Part shown: positions 39,884 to 48,237 of the stretch, piece after piece
Numbering within the stretch: the stretch's first letter is position 1
How the letters are laid out: the number at the start of each line of letters is the position of its first letter
Assembly: GCF_000423125.1 (NCBI RefSeq)
Contig: NZ_AUHJ01000004.1
Location: 124,001 to 188,000 of the forward strand
Source: Haliea salexigens DSM 19537
Lineage (GTDB): Bacteria > Pseudomonadota > Gammaproteobacteria > Pseudomonadales > Halieaceae
Direction: 5' to 3'
DNA: 64,000 nt
Position numbers and translations under genes: made by a program
Notes under the pieces: generated by a model
The model's input: the letters and a program-made list of their open reading frames with translations, nothing else
Databases searched by the model: none
Told to the model about the DNA's origin: nothing

Positions 39884-41130
39884 ACGCATCGACCGCCATG
39901 GCCTCTGCAGCCCCCTTTGACCCCGCCGCCCTGCGCGAGGATTTCCCTATCCTGCAGCAATCCGTCAATGGCGCACCCCTGGTGTACCTCGACAATGCCG
40001 CCACCACACAGAAACCCGAGGTGGTTATTGAGGCGATTGCCAACTACTACCGCCGTGACAACGCCAATGTGCACCGCGGCGCACACACACTCAGCGACCG
40101 GGCCACCGTTGCCTTTGAAGCGGCGCGGGAAACGGTTGCGCGATTCATCAATAGCCCGCGCAACAATCAGGTCATCTGGACACGGGGTGCTACCGAGGCC
40201 ATCAACCTGGTTGCCTACAGCTGGGGGCACACGCATTTGCGTGCCGGCGACCGGATTCTCGTGTCCTACCTTGAGCATCACTCGAACATCGTGCCCTGGC
40301 AGCTGGCGGCCGCCGCCACCGGTGCCGAAGTCGTGCCGATTCCCATCACGGAGGCCGGTGACATCGACCTGCAAGCATTCAGGGGGCTACTCGACGAGCG
40401 GGTCAAGCTGGTGGCCGTGAATCACGTGTCGAATGCACTTGGCACAATCAACCCGGTGGCGGAGATCAGCCGGCTGGCGCATGCGGCGGGGGCAAAAGTG
40501 CTGGTCGACGGCGCCCAGGCGATTGCTCACATGCCCGTAGATGTACAGTCCATAGGCTGCGACTTTTACGTGTTCTCCGGGCACAAACTGTTTGGCCCTA
40601 CCGGCATGGGAGTGTTGTGGGGGCAGGAAGCGCTGCTCGACGCCATGCCCCCATTCCTCGGTGGCGGTGAAATGATCGAGACGGTGAGTTTCAGCGGCAG
40701 CACCTGGAACGCACTGCCCTTCAAATTCGAGGCCGGCACGCCCAATATTGCCGGCGCGATTGGCATGGCGGCCGCCATCGATTACCTCGCGGGCATCGAC
40801 ATTACCGCCGCAGCGGCTCACGAGTGCAGCCTGCTGCAGCAATCCATCGACCTGGCAGGTGACATCGACGGGCTGCGGCGCATCGGCAACCCCGCGCAGA
40901 CCGTTGGCATATTCAGCTTCGTACTGGAGGGCGTGCACCCCTCCGACCTGGGCATGCTGCTCGACGAACAGGGCATAGCCGTGCGCACCGGCCACCATTG
41001 CACGCAACCACTCATGGCGCATTACCAGGTGCCGGGAACCGTACGCGCGTCCTATTCACTGTACAATACGGCAGATGACGTGGAGCGGCTGTTCGCCGGC
41101 ATCCACAAAGCAAAACGCCTCTTTGGCTAG
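39880..41130 (+). CDS. sufS: Cysteine desulfurase SufS
   Basis: PLP enzyme that takes sulfur from cysteine for cluster assembly. 416 residues: NVHRGAHTLSDRAT near the N-terminus, the PLP lysine in FSGHKLFGPTG and the persulfide cysteine at about residue 374 in RTGHHCTQPLM. GTG at 39880 overlaps the sufD stop; an ATG at 39898 is an alternative start. It is paired with SufE further down the operon. Confidence 0.95.
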   Translation: MNASTAMASAAPFDPAALREDFPILQQSVNGAPLVYLDNAATTQKPEVVIEAIANYYRRDNANVHRGAHTLSDRATVAFEAARETVARFINSPRNNQVIWTRGATEAINLVAYSWGHTHLRAGDRILVSYLEHHSNIVPWQLAAAATGAEVVPIPITEAGDIDLQAFRGLLDERVKLVAVNHVSNALGTINPVAEISRLAHAAGAKVLVDGAQAIAHMPVDVQSIGCDFYVFSGHKLFGPTGMGVLWGQEALLDAMPPFLGGGEMIETVSFSGSTWNALPFKFEAGTPNIAGAIGMAAAIDYLAGIDITAAAAHECSLLQQSIDLAGDIDGLRRIGNPAQTVGIFSFVLEGVHPSDLGMLLDEQGIAVRTGHHCTQPLMAHYQVPGTVRASYSLYNTADDVERLFAGIHKAKRLFG

Positions 41131-41140
41131 AAGGTTACTT

Positions 41141-41497
41141 ATGAGCGTTGAAACGTTTGACGTGAACACCGATGCCCTGCAGGTTACCCCCGCAGCGGCA
41201 GCCTACCTGAAGAAACAGCTCGGCCAGTCAGGCAAGCGGGCATTGCGCATCAGTGTGCGGGAAAGTGGCTGTACCGGCTTCATGTATGTCATGGATGAGG
41301 TGGATAGCGGCGAACAGGATGACCTCGCCCTGCATCCGGATGCCGACCTGGATATTTTCGTGGACCGCGCCTCGCTGCCTGTTTTGCAGGGCACGCGGCT
41401 GGACTTCGAAAAGGAAGGGCTGAATCGCACCATCAAGTTCCACAACCCGAACGTCACTGCCGCCTGTGGCTGTGGCGAAAGCTTCAGTATCAGTTGA
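41141..41497 (+). CDS. sufA: A-type Fe-S carrier (SufA/IscA-like)
   Basis: 118 residues, an A-type carrier that delivers clusters to apoproteins. The three ligand cysteines are present: one in RESGCTGFMY and two in AACGCGESF. N-terminal LQVTPAAAAYLKKQL is typical. The ATG at 41141 has AGAAGG upstream, 10 bp after sufS. SufA versus ErpA/IscA is assigned from the operon position. Confidence 0.9.
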   Translation: MSVETFDVNTDALQVTPAAAAYLKKQLGQSGKRALRISVRESGCTGFMYVMDEVDSGEQDDLALHPDADLDIFVDRASLPVLQGTRLDFEKEGLNRTIKFHNPNVTAACGCGESFSIS

Positions 41498-41511
41498 TTG
41501 GTGAAAATTGC

Positions 41512-42054
41512 ATGAGCGCCCAGGAACGAACCCTGCTCACCACCCAGCGCGATTGCCCGGGCCGTCTGGTACCCGTGGGCGACCCGGTCACCATCCCGGC
41601 GCATACCTTCGTCACCCTGACCCAGGCCCTGGGCGGTAATTACACCGTCATCCACAACGGCAACATGGTGCGGGTAGACGGCACCGATGCCGACGCCCTG
41701 GGGCTGACGCCGCAGCGGCTGGAATTTACTCCGCCGGCAGACGGGCTGATCGATGAGTCACAGGTGTGGGAGGCGCTGGGTACGGTCTACGACCCGGAAG
41801 TGCCGGTCGATCTGGTCAACCTCGGGCTTATCTACCGCGTGGATATCGACCAGAGCGCCGCCAGTGTCGCCATCAGCATGACGCTCACGGCGCCGGGCTG
41901 CGGCATGGGCCCCGTGCTGGTGGGCGATGTAAAATACCGTGTTTCACAGGTACCCAACGTCAACACGGTTGATGTGGAACTTGTGTTCGACCCGCCGTGG
42001 AGCCGCGACATGATGTCCGAGGAAGCACAGCTCGAAACCGGCATGTTTTACTAG
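41512..42054 (+). CDS. sufT: SufT, DUF59-domain Fe-S maturation factor
   Basis: 180 residues: an N-terminal segment followed by a DUF59/MIP18 domain with VWEALGTVYDPEVPVDLVNLGLIYRV and MTLTAPGCGMGP, where the cysteine is the conserved one. SufT proteins help mature Fe-S enzymes, including under high demand or oxidative stress. The ATG at 41512 has GGTGA at ribosome-site distance; the region just upstream is the end of sufA. Confidence 0.88.
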   Translation: MSAQERTLLTTQRDCPGRLVPVGDPVTIPAHTFVTLTQALGGNYTVIHNGNMVRVDGTDADALGLTPQRLEFTPPADGLIDESQVWEALGTVYDPEVPVDLVNLGLIYRVDIDQSAASVAISMTLTAPGCGMGPVLVGDVKYRVSQVPNVNTVDVELVFDPPWSRDMMSEEAQLETGMFY

Positions 42055-42066
42055 GGAGAGTGCATC

Positions 42067-42522
42067 GTGCCAGACCCGGCGCCCGCCAACCCGTTTGGCC
42101 ACAGCATCACCAGTGACGACATTGTCGAAACCCTCGCCTTTTTCGACGACTGGGAAGACCGCTACAAGTACATCATTGATCTGGGCCGAGAGCTGCCCGC
42201 CATGCCCGATGAGCTACACACGGACGACCGCAAGATCCGCGGTTGCCAGAGCCAGGTGTGGATCGATACCCGACTGGAACAGAACCGCCTGCAGCTGTCA
42301 GTCGACAGTGATGCGTTTATCGTCAAGGGCCTGCTGGGTGTTGTGCTGGCCGCCTACAACAACAAGACTCCCGAGGACATCCGGGCGTTCGATATAGACA
42401 GCTATTTCGAGCAGCTCGACCTGTTGCGCCACCTCTCTCCCACGCGGGGCAATGGCTTGCGGGCGATGGTCGCGCGTATCCGGCAGATTGCGGGGGCCGA
42501 CCCTGCCAGGTCGACCCCATAA
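42067..42522 (+). CDS. sufE: Sulfur acceptor SufE
   Basis: Accepts persulfide sulfur from SufS and passes it to SufB. 151 residues with the SufE core FDDWEDRYKYIIDLGREL and the acceptor cysteine Cys60 in RKIRGCQSQVW; ends with a helical tail. The start is GTG at 42067 with AGGGAG upstream. Last gene of the operon; placing sufE at the 3' end after sufT is less usual than sufABCDSE. Confidence 0.93.
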   Translation: MPDPAPANPFGHSITSDDIVETLAFFDDWEDRYKYIIDLGRELPAMPDELHTDDRKIRGCQSQVWIDTRLEQNRLQLSVDSDAFIVKGLLGVVLAAYNNKTPEDIRAFDIDSYFEQLDLLRHLSPTRGNGLRAMVARIRQIAGADPARSTP

Positions 42523-42546
42523 GACTCTCAAGAAGTCGATTTAACG

Positions 42547-44391
42547 TCAGTCGTCATCATCGTTGACGTCATCGTCCTCATCATCGTCGAGGTCGTCATC
42601 CACTAGATCGTCGTCTTCCGTCAGATCGTCGTCTTCCGTCAGATCGTCGTCTTCCGTCAGATCGTCGTCTTCCGTCAGGTCGTCGTCTTCCGTCAGGTCG
42701 TCGTCCTCCGTCAGATCATCGTCCTCCGTCAGATCATCGTCCTCCGTCAGGTCATCGTCCTCCGTCAGGTCGTCGTCATCCGTCAGGTCATCGTCTGACG
42801 CCAAGGGGTTGTCATCGTCGAAGTCATCACAACCTTCACTGGAGTCGTCCGTCTCGTCGTCATCTTCAGAGTCGTCGTCACCAAAGCAAGCGAACTCTCG
42901 CTCACCAGCCAGCGCGACCCGGTCTTCAAACTCCACATCATCGGCAATCCCGTCGGCAATGCTGTCGTCGCTGATCTTGACCAGATCGCCAGCTTGCACG
43001 TTCGCGAAAAACGTGTCGGCACTGATATCAACATCGTCACGTCCTTCAAACTCGGCGCCAGTGGTGCTGTAGGTCAGGCCGAGTATGGTGACGCTTGCAC
43101 CTGCTACGAAACTGTCTACCGGACCCTGCAGTTCCTGCTCATTGTCGTCATCGTCACGATCAAGCGTTGTCGCTACCAAACGGTCGCCGTCAAGGTATGC
43201 TTCCACCTCAAGAAAATCACCGGGAACGAGGTCGCCAATGCGCAAAATACTGGAGCGATCGGTGTCATCATCAAAGCGCGTCGCGGAATCGATGCTTACG
43301 GTGACCGACCCCGGCACGAGTTGCAGCGTGACGGTTCCCGCCTCTGCATCGACTGCTCCAAGCGGGCCCTCGACCCTGATACGACCGCGGCGCGACTGGA
43401 CCGTGTTCGCGAGCAGCCGCCCGGCTTCCCAAATACCATTGATCTGCACCACCGCCCCATTGGCGAGAATCAGACCTGCGGGCTGCAGCATTGCATTGGA
43501 AGCGTCCACCTCGACACCACCTACTTGGAAACTTGTTGAGTCCAGATACCCGGTCACTGCGCCCTGAACCTGAACGGTTGCGCCGTCCGTGAAGCGACTC
43601 GCAGGATCCCCATCCAGTTCGATACGCGTTGCGGTAATGAGCCCCTCTGCAAGCGTCCCCTGCACCTCTACCAATTGCCCTTCGCTGACCGCCACGCTGC
43701 CAAAATCCTCAAGCGTTGCTGTGCTGAAGTCCACGCTGACATCGCCAAAGGTGAACTGGCTCCCCGAGACCACGCCGACGCGGCCACGGACCTCAACGAG
43801 TGACTGCCCGGGAACAAACGGGTCCTTTCGTTCCAGGCGAGTGGCTCGCAGGCTGTCACCACGACCAGTGAACCCGGATACCTCGACGAAGTCATCAACA
43901 CTTACGCTGTCGAAGTCGACATCTTCGAATACCGTACCGGCTCGCTCAACAATCACATTGACGCCAAGAATAGTCAGCAGCTTTGCATCACCGTCCGCAG
44001 ACACTTCTATGCTGGATATCGGTCCCTTCAACTCGTTGTCATATACAACGCGCTCGGCATTCCCGTTCACGCCGCTATCGTCGACCTGACCAGTGACCAG
44101 GACAACCATGCCAAGACGCAAGGCATCATCATCCAGCACCTGGCCATCAATGATGACTTCGGCATCATCCGTTTCATAGCGCACACCATTCACGAAGATA
44201 CTCCCGAAACCGTCGATGGTACCGCTGCTGGTCGTGCTCTGGCCTGACCCCCCGATACCACCACCCCCGGTAGGGGGAGATGGATTCACCGCTACGAGAC
44301 TATCGCCACCCCCACCGCCACCACAGGCGGAAAGGACCAGCGCCAATGCGCTGGAGGTTACCAAGGGACGCGGCACGAATGGACTCTTCAT
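42547..44391 (-). CDS. DUF5666-repeat lipoprotein with an acidic C-terminal repeat
   Basis: 614 residues. A lipoprotein signal (VLSACG, cysteine about residue 23) and a Gly-rich stretch lead into several DUF5666-type units (GTIDGFGSIFVNGVRYETDDA, then repeated SGxVxxxxG-type small beta domains to about residue 480). After about residue 500 the protein becomes Asp/Glu-rich, with ten six-residue units (nine LTEDDD, one LTDDDD) and an acidic end. A surface or outer-membrane protein that binds divalent cations is a reasonable guess, not shown. It starts 2 bp after the DUF6502-like gene, so the two form an operon. Confidence 0.8.
   Translation of the reverse strand: MKSPFVPRPLVTSSALALVLSACGGGGGGDSLVAVNPSPPTGGGGIGGSGQSTTSSGTIDGFGSIFVNGVRYETDDAEVIIDGQVLDDDALRLGMVVLVTGQVDDSGVNGNAERVVYDNELKGPISSIEVSADGDAKLLTILGVNVIVERAGTVFEDVDFDSVSVDDFVEVSGFTGRGDSLRATRLERKDPFVPGQSLVEVRGRVGVVSGSQFTFGDVSVDFSTATLEDFGSVAVSEGQLVEVQGTLAEGLITATRIELDGDPASRFTDGATVQVQGAVTGYLDSTSFQVGGVEVDASNAMLQPAGLILANGAVVQINGIWEAGRLLANTVQSRRGRIRVEGPLGAVDAEAGTVTLQLVPGSVTVSIDSATRFDDDTDRSSILRIGDLVPGDFLEVEAYLDGDRLVATTLDRDDDDNEQELQGPVDSFVAGASVTILGLTYSTTGAEFEGRDDVDISADTFFANVQAGDLVKISDDSIADGIADDVEFEDRVALAGEREFACFGDDDSEDDDETDDSSEGCDDFDDDNPLASDDDLTDDDDLTEDDDLTEDDDLTEDDDLTEDDDLTEDDDLTEDDDLTEDDDLTEDDDLTEDDDLVDDDLDDDEDDDVNDDDD
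42607..42786 (-). repeat. 18-bp tandem repeat, ten units, in the DUF5666 lipoprotein
   Basis: Ten 18-bp units with the core TTCCGTCAGATCGTCGTC (+ strand), with synonymous A/G and C/T changes between units; the unit nearest the 5' end of the gene encodes Asp instead of Glu. Period 18 keeps the frame, so copy number could vary by slippage. The antisense reading gives a Ser/Arg repeat with no coding support. Confidence 0.92.
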
Positions 44392-44393
44392 GG

Positions 44394-45209
44394 CTACTGC
44401 TCCTGTTCGGGAAGTTCGATGTAATAAATGCCAACTGCAACGTAACGTAGGGGCTCACCCACCGTTTCATCGCTTTCCGATTGGTGTTGCGTCAACCACG
44501 CGTTGTACTCTTCGAGCAACGCCTGAGACTTGCGGGTGGACAATGCCCGGAACTCCGTCGCTGTTGCAGCAGCAATCGAGGCGTTAGACACTTTTCGTTG
44601 GAAGAAGCGTTGCTCGGGCAATACCTCAAGGTTGTGGCCAATGGTGTGAACCAGCTCCCCTACGTCTTTGCCCAGGATATTGATCTTCTCCAGGGGTGTT
44701 GCCTTGGGAATATAAGCACGCTCCACCAGCACCGCGTTGCCAGCTCGCACCTCGACGTTCTCGCTCGCTTGAAGCGTGGAGAGCATGGCAGCAGCCGGAA
44801 TGTCACCGCTGTAGCGCCGCACAAGTGCCGCAAAACTCCAGTCACCGCCCTCAAGAGGCAGAGCAGCGGGCTCCCCGCTGGCATCGTTGAACGCCGGATC
44901 GTTGATCCAGCCACTGATGACGCGTATCGCACGGTTATAACGCTGGCTGGCGCCGCCATCCAAAAGTGCCTCAGACTCCCGGATGCGGCTGACGTCCTTG
45001 CGCGTCAATCCCGTCAGCGCCGACACAGCAGAGACTGTCGCGCGCTTTCCATCGCGCTCGACCAGAAGAAACCCTTCATCCACGAACGCGCGTTTGGCGA
45101 GCTCTGCAAAGGTACCGTACGCCATGCCGTGGGAGAGGAGCACACGGGCGAGAGGCCGCATGATTCGGACCACCGCGTCACTGAGCACTTGATGTATTGG
45201 CATATCCAT
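44394..45209 (-). CDS. DUF6502-like protein with a helix-turn-helix-like segment
   Basis: 271 residues. The N-terminus (IHQVLSDAVVRIMRPLARVLLSHGMAYGTFAELAKRAFVDEGF) and the following RATVSAVSALTGLTRKDVSRI match the DUF6502 pattern; the second segment looks like an HTH recognition helix. No membrane segment. It precedes the DUF5666 lipoprotein by 2 bp. The ATG at 45209 (MDMPIHQV) is preferred over a longer start at 45245, because that start would translate through a perfect 22-bp palindrome. Autoregulation through that palindrome is inferred, not shown. Confidence 0.7.
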   Translation of the reverse strand: MDMPIHQVLSDAVVRIMRPLARVLLSHGMAYGTFAELAKRAFVDEGFLLVERDGKRATVSAVSALTGLTRKDVSRIRESEALLDGGASQRYNRAIRVISGWINDPAFNDASGEPAALPLEGGDWSFAALVRRYSGDIPAAAMLSTLQASENVEVRAGNAVLVERAYIPKATPLEKINILGKDVGELVHTIGHNLEVLPEQRFFQRKVSNASIAAATATEFRALSTRKSQALLEEYNAWLTQHQSESDETVGEPLRYVAVGIYYIELPEQEQ

Positions 45210-45231
45210 ATTTGGGAATATATTCCCAAAT
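45210..45231. promoter_or_regulatory. Perfect 22-bp palindrome before the DUF6502/DUF5666 operon
   Basis: Half-site ATTTGGGAATA followed by its exact reverse complement, no spacer and no mismatch. It lies between the MFS stop (45250) and the DUF6502 ATG (45209), directly against the start codon. This is typical of a dimeric operator; binding there would block transcription or initiation. The cognate regulator is probably the adjacent HTH-like protein. Confidence 0.7.
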
Positions 45232-45249
45232 GATGTGGGCGTCAAGCGC

Positions 45250-46611
45250 CTACGGCGGATGCTTTTTCGCTATGCACTCGCGATAGGGCCGCATTCCCTG
45301 CACAACCAGCGCGATTGCCAACGGACAAACCAACAGCGGTAGCAGAGCCAGCGCATAGCGCAGCGCCTGATCATCAGCAAAAACGAAGTCGGTAAGCATT
45401 GCCACGGCACTGGGCCCAAACGCGAGTCCGAACAGGTTGGTAAAGAACAACATCAAGGCCGACACCTGCGCGCGCATTCGATTGGGCGTCATGAATTGCA
45501 CGGCGGCCACACCCACGCCAAAGTGCGCATTGAGAAAAAACACGATCGGCGCAGCCCACCAGATCGCCAGCTCGGCACTGCCGCTCATTGGCCCGGCAAC
45601 GGCGGGCAGCAACCACAGTGCAGCAACCAGCAGCACGATGCGCAGCGGCGCATCGGCGTAACCCCGCCGCCGCAACGGTTCGACTGACCAGCCTCCCGCA
45701 AGCGCACCCGCACTGCCCGCCAGCAGAAACATCAACCCAAACTGGCTGCCCGCCTCAGCCCGCGGCATATCGAAACTGCGAATGAGGAATTCCGGGTACC
45801 AGGCCATGGTGCCGTAGCCAAGAATACTCAGTACCGACGCCGCGCCGATTGGCGCCAGATAGGCACGTCCGTGTGCCTTGAGGTGTGCCATGATCGCTGC
45901 GAGGCTGGGGGCGGGCTCCTGCTCACCCGGCGTTCCAGTGCGGGCCACGTCTTCGCGGCGCACGGGTTCCGGGAGAAACCCGAAGAATACCGCAAGCAGC
46001 AGGCCCGGCGCGCCCACCGCAATAAAGGTCATCTGCCACGGACGCATTTCACCCAGCAACGGCAGCGTCACCGGAGCGCCCTGAGCAAACCATGCATACA
46101 CTGCACCGCCCACCACGTAAGCCATGCCACCGCCCAGCGTAATGCCCAGACTGTAGATCGCCAGCGCACGCGCCAGCTTTTCGCGGGGAAACAGATCACC
46201 GAGCATGGAAAACGCCGAGGGCGAGAGCGTGGCCTCACCGATGCCAACCCCGACACGCGCGAGAAACAGGCCACCGAAACTGCGGGCGGCACCACACAGG
46301 CAGGTCATCGCACTCCAGGCCACCAGCCCCGCGGTGATAATCCACTTGCGGCTGTGGCGGTCGGCGAGGCGCGCAATAGGTAACCCCATAACGATGTAAA
46401 ACATGGAAAAGGCGAAGCCGTGCAGCAGGCTGTACTGAAAGTCGCTGATGGCGAAATCGGCGCGAATGGGGCCAATCAGCACTGCCATGACATTGCGGTC
46501 GATAAACGACAGGATGTACGCCAGCAACAGCAGTATCAGTGCGTAGTTGGCTGTAGCTGCCGGAGGATACCCGTCTGCACCCGCCGGGGAAGATACCACG
46601 GGATCAGTCAC
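45250..46611 (-). CDS. MFS transporter (spinster-type)
   Basis: 453 residues, 12 predicted membrane segments. RLADRHSRKWIITAGLVAWSAMT is the MFS loop-2 signature and GVGIGEATLSPSAFSMLGDLFP is typical of the spinster-like branch found in many marine gammaproteobacteria. The substrate cannot be read. It starts with GTG at 46611, 33 bp after the peptide-ABC genes, with which it may be cotranscribed. Confidence 0.8.
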   Translation of the reverse strand: MTDPVVSSPAGADGYPPAATANYALILLLLAYILSFIDRNVMAVLIGPIRADFAISDFQYSLLHGFAFSMFYIVMGLPIARLADRHSRKWIITAGLVAWSAMTCLCGAARSFGGLFLARVGVGIGEATLSPSAFSMLGDLFPREKLARALAIYSLGITLGGGMAYVVGGAVYAWFAQGAPVTLPLLGEMRPWQMTFIAVGAPGLLLAVFFGFLPEPVRREDVARTGTPGEQEPAPSLAAIMAHLKAHGRAYLAPIGAASVLSILGYGTMAWYPEFLIRSFDMPRAEAGSQFGLMFLLAGSAGALAGGWSVEPLRRRGYADAPLRIVLLVAALWLLPAVAGPMSGSAELAIWWAAPIVFFLNAHFGVGVAAVQFMTPNRMRAQVSALMLFFTNLFGLAFGPSAVAMLTDFVFADDQALRYALALLPLLVCPLAIALVVQGMRPYRECIAKKHPP

Positions 46612-46644
46612 CGTGGCTGCAAACCGCGTTCATACCGGGTCGAA

Positions 46645-48231
46645 TCAAAGCAGGCCACGCCCGGGAATCGCCTGCAGCAGTTGTCGTGTGTAGTCTTCCT
46701 TTGGCGCGTTGAACAGCGCATCACCGGTGCCCTGCTCCACTACACGCCCTTTGTACAACACCAGTATGCGGTCGGCGATATGTCGCACAACCGCCAGATC
46801 GTGCGAGACAAACAGCATGGTCAGGCCGTATTCACGCCCCAGTTCCAGCATCAGCTCGAGAATCTGAGCCTGGATGGTGACATCCAGCGCCGACACCGGT
46901 TCATCCGCCACCACGAACTCCGGACGCGTTGCCAGCGCGCGGCCGATGGCAATGCGCTGGCGCTGGCCGCCGGAGAACTCATGCGGGTACTTGCGCACGA
47001 ACGCACGCGCCAGGCCCACGTCATCCATAAGCTGCAGCACGCCCTGCTCGACCGTTTTGCGCGTGGCAATACCGTGCAGTAGCAAGGGCTCGGCCAGGGT
47101 GTCGTACACGGACATGCGCGGGTTCAGCGAGGCGTAGGGGTCCTGGAAAATCATCTGCATGCGGCGCCGCATCTGTTTCAAGCCGGCGCCGGCAAGGCCG
47201 GTGACATCGGTGCCATCAAAGAGCACCTCGCCACTGGTCACCGGTACCAGGCGCAACAGCGAACGGCCTATGGTCGACTTGCCACTGCCCGATTCACCCA
47301 CCAGGCCCAACACTTCGCCTCGTTGCACGGTGAAGCTGACATCGTCCACTGCACGCAACGGCTCGGCGCCACGCCCCTGGGAAAACCAGGTACACAGGTT
47401 GCGCACCTGGATCAGGTCCTCCCGCGCGGCGTCTGCCGGGGGCTTGCTGCCTGCAGGTATCGCTGCCAGCAGTTTCTGTGTGTAAGGGTGCTCAGCGGCC
47501 TGGAAAATCGCCTGGCGATCACCCCGCTCCACCACATGTCCCTTTTCCATCACCACGATTTCATCGGCAATGTCGGCAACCACGGACAGATCGTGGCTGA
47601 TGAATATCACGCCGATGTTGCGCTTGCGCTGCAGCTCGGCAATGAGTTCGAGTATCTGCGCCTGAATAGTGACATCCAGTGCCGTGGTGGGCTCGTCGGC
47701 GATCAGCAGCCGGGGCTCGTTGATCAACGCCATCGCGATCATCACCCGCTGGCGCATGCCGCCGGAAAACTGGTGCGGGTACTGGTCGATCGTCGCCTGC
47801 GGATCGCGTAAACCCACTTCTGCCAGCAGTTCCAGCGCGCGTTCCCTGGCCTGCGCCCGGGTCACCTTGCGGTGATAGATAAGCGGCTCCACCAGCTGGT
47901 TGCCCACCGTCATGTAGGGGTTGAGGCAGGTCATCGGGTCCTGGAAGATCATGGCGATGTCGCGGCCGCGGATCTCGCGCAACTCGCGCTCGCTCATCTG
48001 TAACAGGTCGCGCCCGTCAAACACGGCACTGCCACGCTCGATACTGGCAGGCGGCGTGGGGAGTAACCCCAGCAGGCTGTAGCAGGCAACGGACTTGCCA
48101 GACCCTGACTCACCGATAATCGCGGTGATCTGGCCAGGCTCAACATCAAAGCCGATGCCGTTTACCGCCGTGATGCGCCCGTTGCGGGTGGTGAAGTCGA
48201 CCTGCAGGTCGCGGACACTGAGCAGAGGCAT
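46645..48231 (-). CDS. Oligopeptide ABC transporter ATPase, two fused nucleotide-binding domains
   Basis: 528 residues made of two NBDs in tandem (about 1-260 and 270-528). Each has Walker A (GESGSGKSV and GESGSGKST), the ABC signature (FSGGMRQRV and FSGGQRQRI), and Walker B (LLIADEPTTALD and FVVADEPVSALD). It is equivalent to DppD plus DppF (OppDF, YejF type). Last component of an ABC operon written in the order binding protein, OppB, OppC, ATPase on the minus strand. Confidence 0.93.
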   Translation of the reverse strand: MPLLSVRDLQVDFTTRNGRITAVNGIGFDVEPGQITAIIGESGSGKSVACYSLLGLLPTPPASIERGSAVFDGRDLLQMSERELREIRGRDIAMIFQDPMTCLNPYMTVGNQLVEPLIYHRKVTRAQARERALELLAEVGLRDPQATIDQYPHQFSGGMRQRVMIAMALINEPRLLIADEPTTALDVTIQAQILELIAELQRKRNIGVIFISHDLSVVADIADEIVVMEKGHVVERGDRQAIFQAAEHPYTQKLLAAIPAGSKPPADAAREDLIQVRNLCTWFSQGRGAEPLRAVDDVSFTVQRGEVLGLVGESGSGKSTIGRSLLRLVPVTSGEVLFDGTDVTGLAGAGLKQMRRRMQMIFQDPYASLNPRMSVYDTLAEPLLLHGIATRKTVEQGVLQLMDDVGLARAFVRKYPHEFSGGQRQRIAIGRALATRPEFVVADEPVSALDVTIQAQILELMLELGREYGLTMLFVSHDLAVVRHIADRILVLYKGRVVEQGTGDALFNAPKEDYTRQLLQAIPGRGLL

Positions 48232-48237
48232 GGGCTA

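Noticed and set aside
42607..42786. CRISPR-like array
   Set aside because: Units are 18 bp with no spacers and encode a phase-true protein repeat; no cas genes nearby.
42563..43072. Plus-strand frame with Ser/Arg-rich repeats across the acidic repeat
   Set aside because: It is the antisense of the LTEDDD repeat of the DUF5666 lipoprotein; repeats keep every frame open. No ribosome site or family signal.
45210..45245. Longer DUF6502 start at 45245
   Set aside because: It would code through the perfect 22-bp palindrome; the family-like sequence begins at MDMPIHQV (45209).
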